Positions 49,483 to 61,046 of a DNA stretch of 64,000 nt are shown one piece after another; position 1 is the first letter of the stretch; each line of letters begins with the position of its first letter. This stretch comes from Euwallacea fornicatus. Taxonomy: Eukaryota > Arthropoda > Insecta > Coleoptera > Curculionidae. Location of the stretch: NCBI RefSeq assembly GCF_040115645.1, contig NC_089547.1, positions 3,596,001-3,660,000 on the forward strand, given 5' to 3'. Both the position numbers and the translations under genes were made by a program. The notes below the pieces were generated by a model. The model did not search any database and was not told the origin of the DNA. It saw only the letters and a program-made list of their open reading frames with translations.

Positions 49483-52400
49483 CTGCCCTAAATAGAACGG
49501 AATTAGGGTTGCACATGTGCATATCCAAATCGGATATTTAATGGAAACGTCCGATATACAATGTGGACACACCCCGAGCCACCGAAGAATGTCTTTATTA
49601 TGCCCTTCCTGGCTAATTGATTCCGAAAAGAAAATGATCCTCATTCGACCCTTGACAGCTCTACCCCATTTAATGTAAATAGCAGAATGCACGAAATGGA
49701 ATCGAATGACGATCCGGTTCCATTGTGCATTTTGAATTATCTCGATTTCGAGGATTTAGGGCCGAATTGCTAATGCGCTGTTAGATTTACCAGCCAGCTA
49801 GTTTCCATGGAAGACGAAAACCCGTCCAAAACTTAGGATGGTGTGTTTTAGATGTCCGTGCAAATCCACTTGCTGGGGGAAGTACGGCCACCGCACTTTA
49901 ATGATTTGACACTGAGCGACGCTTCCGCTTAAACTGGTTCGGGTCTCGTTTAAAATTTATACATTTTTCGAGTTATTCCGGTAGCGCAACGTCACATTTT
50001 AAACAATTTTGTTGACTTTAACCTCGGGGTAAGTTAAATTGAACGCATCTCATTTGCGTAATTTGCTTTGGAAAATTAATTAAATAGGCCAACACTGCCA
50101 GTTTCAAGGTTTGTTGAACTTGATGTTGGACGCTAAATATATCTTCATGAAAACGTCGCCAACTGCAAACTTTCTCAACAACATTGTTCATTTTTATATT
50201 TGCCAAAACTATTTATTTTAACACAACACAACGTTTCAGTCTTCAATCGCAAAGCACCCAGAGTAGGCCTATGCGGCTGTGCTCATGAATATCATGATAT
50301 GTCATTGCTGGTAACTTTATACACACGCCGAAAGGGCACTTGGACATTCAATGAACATAAAATCCTCTATCTCGACAAGATATCGCGTTCGAGAACAATG
50401 GCTTGTAATTTCCAGATTATCGATGCAACGCGTTGTTGCATTTAAATCCATTCAAGAGGGATTAAGTTCGCAGAAGGAATTACTGTTCCGGGTCTCGAAG
50501 AATCTATTGAATTTGCTGAATTCGCAATCTAGGAATCGACTGTCCAGTGAAAAGACCAGTGTTGGAATTGGCGATTTTGACGACGTCGCCGGCAAGTCTA
50601 ACGTTTCCTTCGGCACCGTCGCCGACGGAGCCTCACTTTGGAAATTCTTCAGGATGAGACAGTTGGATCTTCACCAAGTGCTGGATTTCGCTAGAAAAAC
50701 ACGACGAGGCCAAATGTGAAATCACGTGTTTCGATGTTCCGCAACCATCATCAACTTTGGTTCCTATCACGGGCGCCCTCTCTAGTTTCCGCATCGAATC
50801 GAGCTGAAAACTGCAAAAAGCTTACTATTTTCCCGCAAAATTCCCATAGACTCGTGGGCAGGCCCGTGAAATTTCCAGATGGACCCCGTTTTACCTCGAG
50901 GCGCACCGCAATGTTGCCAAAAAGGCGCTAAAAAACGATGTTCCTCTCGAAGCGTTATGTTTACGCCTTTTTTTTCAATTTAGACTCGCAACATATTCCC
51001 TTAAATCCACCTGGTAGGAGACCAGCGAAGCGCAACTCGATGACTAAGACTTAAAAACACTATTTAGCAATGCCGCACTTTCACTGAACACCCAGTATAT
51101 CTTCGTATAATCTTCGAATCTACTTCATTCCGTGCCTTTCGCATTTACTTTGCAACTGTAGTGCTGAAGAGGTATCGGTCGTTTAACACGTCGTAAATAA
51201 TTGACGGAATGGCGATGCCAAGTCAACTGAGGCGCCTTTAAAATTAAGTCAAGCCGCGATTCTCTATCTCAGTTCTCCCTCAATTCCTCCTTTCCTGTGG
51301 AATTTTGTTTTGAACTGCCACCTGAACTAGCTCATAAATGCGACCACCACGCCCAGACAATAAAGCCTTGCTTCTTCAAATAATTCTTATTTTTAGATCC
51401 AGTATGTTACACCTCGTCCACAAACAAACCAGTTAATTGCCTTTAACAAAACTCGATAAATTCCGGAGGAATGTACTCCCTCCTTCTGGTCGTTTTTATG
51501 AGCCAGACTCTATAATTGTCGCTCAACCACTCCCTGGGACAATTTTGCGACCGCAAAAGGCAATTTTCCAGGTAAATTTATATCGGTGCGTGTCGTATCA
51601 ACATTTGTTTAAGGCCTTTTAATATCTCGAATGTAGAAAATGTGTTGCAACTACGCCTAAAGGAACATTTTTACCGAGATCAGACCAAATGGCAGACTGT
51701 GGGCGAAATCGTGCTGTATATTTTTGCCAGTCGATTTTGCAGAGGTGTGAAGTGAAAGATTTATTCTGATTTATTAGCATGTATGGTGAAAACGCTATGT
51801 CAAGCAGTTAAGTTAGTGGTGGCTGTGGCCAACTAATCTCAGTCCTAACTGGCTTGTAGCAACCCAACGGATAAGTTGGATGCTGTTCATCTTGTTTGCA
51901 ACCAATATAAACAGTATAATGGACGTATGTAGCCATTTTCTTCAACTTTCTCGCCCTCTTCTTCTTCCTCCGTGTCATTATCATTCAGCATTAATATATG
52001 GCGATGGTTAATAGCCTCAACTTGTCCACATTATCATTATCCATTCTTCTGTGTCGCGCAGTTCTGGCCTCGTGAGAGAGCCTTGGGGGCTCATCAAGTC
52101 GGGCGCAGTAGCATTTTGTAGGGAACGCTCGATCGACTTGAAAAGCAGAAAGGACTTGACTTTTTATTGAAAAGCTCTACTTGACATGCACCTTTTTCAA
52201 TCGGGTGGACGCTTGAGGGAAATCGGCCGGAAATATCTCACCCTAAGAACGTTAGCTCCGGGGGGGGCTGGTGAGTTTCCTCCGACCCCAATTTCTTCTC
52301 GAAGATGTCGAAATCTGGCCGGGATATTTTGGATCAAGACGGTCAGGTTAGTCAGGACGGTTGTGGGATTTCAAGGTTTCCCATCGAAGCTCGTTTCCTT

Positions 52401-54136
52401 GAGAAAATTTCAATTAAGTTACGAAGTAGGTACATTTGGAAAATGTCCTCTTCCATTCCGAGTTTTCTTTTAGGGAAATCCCTGCCGCCCGGATTTATTT
52501 ATTTCCCTTTTTCAGCGTGTATGGTCAGATTTCCAAGTTGAGCACTTTAATGGGGGCTGCCCGCAGGCTTCCTTAAGCTGCGGCTTTCGCGTAATTCCGG
52601 CGTTGGCAGACTAGAAAATAATGCGCGCCTTGAGAACCTTCGGGAAGGGGTGAAAGCCCCTCCCTAGGAACCCGCCCTAGCAATTCCCGTTTCGGTCCTC
52701 CGATGGCAATGTGCCCTTTGAGGACCTTATCGAAAGGCCTAATTAGAGGTGTTAAAGGAACTATATATTACCGGTCAGGCCGTGGTGAAATAACGAAAAA
52801 TTGATGCTCCAATGTTTCACCTGACCGATGATATGCACCGCCCTTTGGGAGGGCTGTAAAAAATGTTTCTTCGCACACATCAGGCTATCTCAAGTTCGAT
52901 TAGGTCGAGCACATCAACAGGTTCGGTTCAATAATTAGTTAATTTCAGTGTTTGAAGCGAAGTTTTCTCAAGGGAATTGCTAGTCGGTCGTTCGCAGTAC
53001 TTGGCCATGAAACTAACTGAAATTAACCTACTGGACTTAATTTGTTACTTACACATGGAGACTTAACTTCAGGCCCAGTGGCCTCGAATCGGCGATTAAG
53101 GCAGGTGTGAATTGATAGAAATAATTGACTGATTTTGACTGTATCATCAGTTTGACTCGACGGTGTCTCACTTAACTCGTTGGAGCATGCCGACCAACCA
53201 CATTAAACAGGAATTCTCCCCAATTTATTTCACCTCTTAAAAGCCGCAACAAGATCTTGTTTATTTCTCTGCGTGCCTCTTTCTCAATAACAATCTCATG
53301 ATATCAGCATTTATAAAGCTGCTACCCACCAGTCCACTTAATAAAAGCAAGAACTACTACTTTTTAACTCGGATGATGTATGATAAGCCATTCGAATGCG
53401 GTTTCATTACACTGGCAACTATTTTAATTCCTCATTACCGTAATGACAAATATCGTCGATTGCAGTTCAAGGTAAGTTCCATCATTAGGATTGCTTACTT
53501 TATTCATGTAAAACGCAGGTCCGGGTATGAGGCAATAAGGTTGTTTAGCTTACTTCCAAGGAGTAATTCTGAAGCGCACCGAATGGTATCGTTGAACAAT
53601 GAGTCATGTTATTCATGTAAACGGGCTATATGGCGCCGTGAGCTGAATCGGGCCAAAATAGGAACAAAGGAAAGTCTAGAGGGGATTTACCGATTAAGAC
53701 CGAGGGCTAATTAGCAACGTTCAATTAAGCTGCATGTGGTAATTAGCCCCGTCCGTATTTGTCAGCTTTATAAGGACCTATGCAGCACGAGGTTCTCCAA
53801 GGAGTCGGCTCGTAACTGTGCTGGAGCGCAAAATTAGCAGGACAATTAGATTTTTCCGGAAAACAAGCATGAAACTGGTTGTAATTTGAATGGAACTGAA
53901 TTTTGGGGGAGTTAAACTTTTTCATACAGTAAGAAAGATATCGAAGGAAGAAAAAAGGAAGAGAATTACAAAATAAAAAAGGACGTCTACAAAACTCCTA
54001 GCAAAAAAAAAAGATTTTTTTTCCATAAGAATTTTCTAAATCAAAAACAGAACGTTCGGAAATCTAGCTCTATTCAGGCCGCCCATGCCATGATGGGATA
54101 TGCTACGGATCAACGTGGAGAATTCTTCCTGAGCGA

Positions 54137-54480
54137 TTACTCCTTTTCGTCATGAAATGCCTGTTCCACGTCACTCATGGATTGAAACTCGACATGATTA
54201 CGACGAATACGTCGACAGAGAATGTCTAATGCATGTTCGATCAGGTTTAAGTCTGGACTTGGAAAGATGCTGCTTAATTTGAGCCGCTTATTGTGCGACG
54301 ATATTCATCAAACTGCGATACTCGAGGTTTTCTGGCCTATACAGGCAAGAGTACTCTAAACAAGCCAAAACAACAAAAAAGTTGCGACTGCTAAAATATA
54401 AACAAAATTTCACAGAAATTCTCAAAAAAAAATTATTCCGACAAATTCATGAAAATGTTCGATTAGCGTTGCACTCCAGT
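54137..54480 (-). pseudogene. Tc1-like transposase C-terminal remnant
   Basis: On the minus strand SPDLNLIEHALDILCRRIRR followed by NHVEFQSMSDVEQAFHDEKE and a stop (54259-54137) is the C-terminal third of a Tc1 transposase. It includes the third acidic residue (LIEHALD). Further upstream on that strand no transposase frame is recognisable. GCACTCCAGTGTA (about 54470-54482) resembles a Tc1 terminus (TACACTGGAGTGC on the minus strand), so the interior has been deleted or has decayed. Confidence 0.75.
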
Positions 54481-57307
54481 GTATCACTACCTCACATACC
54501 CTTCCGAACACACTGCAAATCCCTTATTAACAACTATTTAGAAATATGACTCCGCCCGACACTAAAGACCCCTTAAGGGTGCCCAAAGACATCCGTAAGG
54601 CGTCAAGTAATCGTAAACACCCCATTAGCTTCCTTAATTTACCTTTCAGCTTGAACTTTCCGGAGGCAAGAAGAAGTGCAGCTGTTAGCTTCAAAACAGC
54701 ATCAAATTAGTGCTTTTTTCGAAAATGCACGATATTGCTTATTGGGATTAGCATCAATTGGTGGTGAACCGATATGAGACATCTGTGACATTTATTTAGG
54801 GGTGAAATGTGAATCAGCCAAAAGGCACATGCGAAGTGAATTAAGCGACATGCAATGCCATGGTTTTAGGGTGGTGTGAAGAAATTGCTGATGATTTGTT
54901 TGGGTGACTATAAGGGTGGTAATTCTAGGAAAGTTAGGTTTCAATCGCGGATGAGGGTGTTATTATATGGTTTAAGCTGTCTGAAATCTATTAATAAGTC
55001 TTTGTTGGGGACATTTTCAGGATATTTTTTTTCTTAACGTGGGAAATCAAACCAATTACGATTTACTGTGAGATGTATCGAATGGGGCGGAAGTAACGAA
55101 AAAAAAACAACAAATTTCCGTAAAAGGAAAAGACGAGGAAGAACACTGTCAAGAGCATTTCAACGAATTATTTGACGATGCGAAAACAGAAGTGGATGCC
55201 AAAGAAGAAAATGAATATAAATGGAAGATGTACATACATTCACTAACTAAAAACGGGACTTTTTATGGAAAAATAATATGAGGATTTAGGAAGAATGAAA
55301 TAAAATCAGTGCCTGGGTAGAGTATACTAACTTCTTGCCTAACAAGAAATTAGTACGCTGTACTCAGCTACACTCTTGCTTTTCGGAAGTATTGTGAAAA
55401 AAGAAAGTCCTTTCATCAACAAATTACGTGATTGTGTGTGTAAAAGGCTTACAGTAGTTCCACCCCAAGTAGGGATATTTGCAGTACTTCTAAGCCTTGC
55501 AGGGACACCCGTTGCATGCTCAATTTCGATCCATTCGAAACTCTTCAGAAAATGTTTAAAAATCCGAATAGAAGCATTTTTGGAATTTTTAAGTAAACCC
55601 AAGTGGCCTCGACTGACGTGAAGGTAAAAACGTTTATGATTTTAAAATATCCGGTGATAAATCCTTTGGAGCATCCGAGCCGATAACCATGAATTTGCAG
55701 ATGCAGTAATGCCCGAATAGCGCCTGTATTGGAAAATTAGATAAAAATTTAATCCGTCATCAGCTCCTCCAAAGTAGCGCTTTGACACAGTTCGCAATTC
55801 ATCACTTCGCCTTCATTGCGGCAATTTAATCTAAACAAAGCCGATCGCTGATGTTTGAATTACGCAAAGGCCCCCCTGATAACTGCAGTTATTAACGAAG
55901 TGATAGTTCAGCTATTCAGCCTTTAGGTGGAAAATCCGGTCATATGTTGGGGGATAAAAAATAATAAATGCGATTCTGCCCAGGTCTTTGGCCTTTCTAT
56001 CGGATCGATCTTCTCTAAAGTTCAGGAAAATAGCAAAACGATAAAAGAGCGATTCTCCCGAGAGATTTGGACGCTTTCCAAGTATTTCGCGTTAGAATTT
56101 AAATTATGGCTCTATTTTCTTTTAGGCTATTACATCCCACGGATTTTATGTAACAGCGAGATACGGAATTGAGGAAAATATTTGAATAACAGTTCCCTGT
56201 TAAATTTAACAGTTAATAATGCTGGATTTTATAATCCGAGGGTTGCTGTTAGCTGGAGGCGAGCGAAAGACGACCCACCTCTACTCGCTGTCATTACATC
56301 AATTTTTAAACCTAATTCTACGTACGATTGATTTGTGTCGTCAATGCGGTCATTAAGTCCGGTCGCGTCATTTAGGATTCGCAAGATATTTTCTCCATTT
56401 AGCAAATACTCTCGAATATTCCCGGCACACACATGGCCAAAAAATTCCTAATAAATTTTAATAACCGACATTCCGGCCGACTTATGTATATGCATACTCC
56501 TCATCAGTTTGAAGCAGTTAATTCCGGCCTTATCATCCGATCGTCTGAAGTTGAAGCGAAATGAATATTCTCAGCTCTTGAATTTCATACACATTCTCCG
56601 ATCCTTCACATATTCGGCGATATTTATAAAGGATCCTCTTTCCCGTTATTCGGTCTCAGTTTACATACTTCCTTGGGGTCCCTAATTTTACCTGGCCGAA
56701 CCGTTTAAGTCCTTTATCTTGATTCGCGGAACAAAGAACACAAAACGGCCCACCAGAAAAACCAACACTTTGGGACCCGCAGATTTTGATTGGTTATTCA
56801 TTCCCAAAAAGGAGTGTGGCAAAAAAAAGGCCTTTCAGTTATTTTAACGAGAAAGCCCTTTAAATATTTTGGGTTTGCAAAAGGAGCCAATTAGGCTGCG
56901 GTCCGGGATGACGTCGGTTTTTGGCATTTTTAGGGGTTTTCGCTGAGACGAGTAAGGGCAGATGGTTCCTTTCGGAACGACGCCGTAGTTCCAATTACGC
57001 GCTAACAAGCTTGCCAACAAATTCCTCGTGCAGGAGAAGACTTCATCAAGTTGCAGCCAGTGGTTCAACCCGAAATCAGCCGTGCATTTGGATCGTCTTG
57101 AGAATTCCTATCACTCTTTACGTGCAGTTGGCCGCCCATTGCAGTACTCACTGAATGTCAATTGTCAAATCATATAGTGAGCACCCAGCCAACCCCGGCT
57201 TACTAAATGCGGCCATTAGTATTCAATTAATAGCGTTCTGATAATTCGCATTATCTACATGAAGTGGAATCAATTTTGAGTGGTTTTAGTGAATTTTGAG
57301 AATATTA

Positions 57308-57651
57308 TACAGTGCTCGACAAAGGTATGGTAACACGTTTATAACTTTTACTTATAAATGTCGGGTTTAAACGATATTTAAAAAAAAATCTTAAGACATA
57401 ACCTTTATTTCTGAGAATATCGTGGACCCTGCGTCCCTCATTGAATTACCTCTCATTTGACATACGGGCACTTCTCCATCTGAAAATAAAAACTTCGTAG
57501 GGGTAGCTGGAAGGGCTGAAAAATTTGACCATCGGAAATAATGCGTTACATTCCTCTTCCTAAATCAAATTATACATGTATAAGCATTTTAAAAAAACAC
57601 CGGGTCTATCGAGGGTTGGAACCAGTTGCAATACTTTTTACAAGCGCCGTA
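57308..57651. mobile_element. Short MITE with CAGTGCTCGACAAAG-type ends
   Basis: The left end TACAGTGCTCGACAAAGGTA (57308 on) and the reverse complement of the right end (TACGGCGCTTGTAAAAAGTA, ending 57651) agree at 19 of the 27 terminal positions. The left end has the look of known Tc1/mariner termini. The enclosed 340 bp have no transposase frame. The copy is old, judging by the mismatches. Confidence 0.5.
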
Positions 57652-60505
57652 TGGGTAAAATTGTAATACAGGACTTGACGTAATCAGACTGCCCTTCATT
57701 CAATCTACCGCGTGTTGGGTTCCACGTGAGCAGTTCATTATCAAACTATCGATAGCTACTCCCAATCTATGAAGTCAAGTGCAAACATTTCAACCTAAAT
57801 AAAATATCGCGGAGTGCAACGGTTGAGTTATAGTATTTTGCATAGGTAATAAACCGGATTATAGTAGATAACGATTAATCTTTAATCAAGGTCCTGCTGT
57901 CTCTGCCGCAGTAACACGAATTTTTCCCTAATCTCAACCAGTATCCAGCTCCCGTACCTAATTGGCGCGTTGATTAAATGACCGTCTCCTTTTAATAAGG
58001 ACGATGACGATAAACCAGCAAATGCTCATGTAGAATCCTCGGATGAAATGCTGCGATACCATACCTGAAGTATAGACCGGCTTCGGTCATAACTATGACC
58101 AATTACGCCTATTTTCGTTCAGACTTCTCGACCATCAGTGTCAGCTTTAATTAGCCCTTACAAGCATTTTCAATAACGCCATAAAGTAGGTGTGTAATCT
58201 AAAACACTGAGACGTGAAGTTCCCAGGCACCAAGCCATCAGCGAAGACTCTAATTGGAAACCGAACAGATTCTTAATTAGTTTTCATTCGTAGATAACAA
58301 ATCGGATGGTGCGGTTAAAGGACCAAAGACAGCCAAACTTAAGGCAGTTCTCATAAAGGGGTGCCCGAAAGCGGGCTTCGTTATTATTAATTTTAATTTC
58401 GACGTGTGGCACGCCACTTTCGGGGACCACTTAAAGCCCCCATAAACTTATCAGAGTGCGGCAATTTCGTCTGATTTAAATTGATGGGTTTTTATTTGGG
58501 CTAATTTTTTCTGGGAGGTTGATGAACTAAAATCTAAATAAGTCAATACGGTAAAAGCCAGATTTTTGAAGAATACGGAGGCTTAAATGAGTCACGGAGC
58601 GGGCGTCGAACGTCCTGCTCTGGGGACATTATGAAGAGGCTGAATGGAAAAATTGGGCAAAAGCGATCGAAGAACTATCGAGATTAATGTTTTTGCGATT
58701 CTCCAAGGTCTTCGAGGAACGTTTCCTGCTCGCACTCTCTCGCTGATTTTATCAGAGTAATTCCATCTTGCCTAGGAGACGCAAAAACTGGTGAAAGTCA
58801 TTCCGAGTAAATAATCTACAAGAAGATAATCAATCAGAGTGTTCAATGCAAATAACAAAGCTTTTTGAACATAACTTTAGATTAAAAACACAATGTAGCA
58901 CTGAGCTTAAATGTCATTTACATACTTACGTCCCACGTGGATATGTAGATTAAGATTACCGCATATCTTACCTGCAACAAGAAAATTCATATTAATATCA
59001 AAGAGAAAATTAGTGACGGGTATTGATGAGAGCAGTGCGGGATAACGAAGGTGGAAAATCAGAGCTGCGAGTCGTGATTTTTCCGTCAAAGGTGGAAAAC
59101 ATATTCCATAATCTCTAATCTAGACACCGACTACGACCTGTCATGGGATCCCCCAGTGATAAGACGTGTAGTGGGTAACCGACTACCAGGGATGCAAAAT
59201 TAGTGCATCAGGAACAGTTCTTATTTCCTAGAGATTGCAGCCCAATGAGCAAAATTTTGGGGTTGAAATTTCTTCATGGTTGTTGAGGGTGCTCTTGAGG
59301 GAGCTAGTCTTCGCGAAACGAATTGGGGAGGATTCGTAATGACCATAGGCCCGCAATCGTTTCTGGTTTTTTGGCGATAATCTCTGATGGGTTTTCGGGA
59401 GGTTTTAATGAGCCCCCTTTTGAGGAATGGAAGACCTCATTTTGGGGCAGTCTAGGAGGCTGCAATATGTCCATATGTCATGGAAATGGGGTATGTACCG
59501 GGGAATTTTTAGGGGTTTCCAAGAAGAGGAGTTCTTTAAATTTTTCAAAATTATTGGTGTTTGCGGCGATCTTCGAGAGATGTCAGGCATTTTGGTTCTC
59601 GTTAGAGCGTTCCCGGGTATTCCAGGTTTTCTCCTTCAGCTAGTTCTGGGTCGCTTTTAACGATAATTTATGGATATTACTTTCCTCGCTTCGTTCGTTG
59701 AGATATTTGGGAGCATTCAGGTATGCAGAGACAATTTCGGTGGTTAAAAAAGAAGCCGTTCACGACTCCTGGGAAATCGTCGAGGTTCTTCATGGACTGG
59801 CTGCCGAGTAAAGTCCTCGAAGACCTCTTTAGGAATCTATTTTTGCTACTTGAAACCGATTATCCCATATTACGCACACGTCTTAATGAAGGACCCAATA
59901 CATCCGGTAGAAGTGAAGTTAAGAGGCTTAAGTAGCCGACATGCCGTTTAAATTTCCAATAGCGCAAACTGGCATGTTGTGCCGACAAGTAATCAACCCG
60001 CGGCTTGATGTTCCGAAAACAAACTATCATTAAACTTCCGCTTTGCCTTCTTCCACTTGACGTGGTCTGGCATATTAATCAGCTTCCACGAGGGATGAAA
60101 ATGAAAAAGAATCTTCAGAGTGATGGCTATTAATAAATATAATCAAGACATTTACAAGTTCTGGCATATGGTGCCGTTTACCACGCTAATGAAGAAGTAA
60201 TTGTAAAGCCGAGACACTAAAATATGGCGCGATCCAAGTAAACGTGTATAAGTGCCTAATTTAAGTACCATCGCGGTGAATAACTAATAAGTTAAAGTAG
60301 GAATTAATTGACTTTCGTGCATTCGCCAACGGATATTGCTTATTGGAATTGCACAGTTATGTTCGCTCATTGGCACATCCTCGGCCTTTTTGAATCGCTT
60401 CATCGAATAAAATATTCACTTTATGGCCTTTACCACACGAGGTTGTTATGATTGCCGTCAAAACAGCGCGACTTTATCCAGGCCAGGCCACAAAATTCTT
60501 ATTTA

Positions 60506-61046
60506 TACAGGGCATCCCGAAAATGCATGTCGAAAACGGTGTGATGAGATTATTTGGGTCAATAGGTTAAGATTTGGTTCAAAAATCGTTTGAAAAACGT
60601 CTTCTTTAGAGACCCAGAAATTTCGAAATTTTTTTATGAGACTTTCCATAAGGGACAGCAGCGCTCACCTCGATAGGTAATTCTCGAAGGGATGGCAAGG
60701 AGGTGTTCTGTGAAAGGAAAGATTTTTTTTTTTCGGAGGGAAATGTTAACCGTGCCAAAAACTTCCGGGGGATAAAAAAGTTGGAGAAAGGAATAAAGTA
60801 TCATCAGGAAAAAATTAATAGAATGCAACTCCTTAGGGAAAAGTTTTGGACCATTTTTGTGCGAACAATGGGTTTCATAGAAAGAATTCTCCAAATATGG
60901 CGAAACATTTTTTTTAAAGAAATTTGACCGCCAATAGCGTCTAAACGAGACACTTTTCTCGAAGGATTTTTGACCCAAATCTAAACGTATTGACCCAAAT
61001 AATTTTGTAACACCATTTCCGACAAGCATTTTCGAGACACCCTGTG
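60506..61046. mobile_element. MITE with about 115-bp terminal inverted repeats
   Basis: The left end TACAGGGCATCCCGAAAATG matches the reverse complement of the right end (CACAGGGTGTCTCGAAAATG). The match continues through GCATGTCGAAAACGGTGT versus GCTTGTCGGAAATGGTGT, then ATTATTTGGGTCAATA and GATTTGGTTCAAAAATC, and fades after about 115 bases. The 541-bp element has no transposase. A 131-codon open frame on minus (61029-60634) lies wholly inside the element and is a by-product of the repeat. Confidence 0.8.

Noticed and set aside
50351..50719. 122-codon plus frame in a CpG-containing patch
   Set aside because: No recognisable domain and no splice partners. It might overlap a promoter or 5' UTR, but nothing supports coding.
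53298..53714. 138-codon plus frame containing AAG|GTAAGT
   Set aside because: The donor-like site lies inside the frame, but there is no convincing acceptor, start context or family. A single GTAAGT is expected by chance at this scale.
60634..61029. 131-codon minus frame
   Set aside because: It lies entirely inside a MITE and follows its inverted arms, so it is a by-product of the element.
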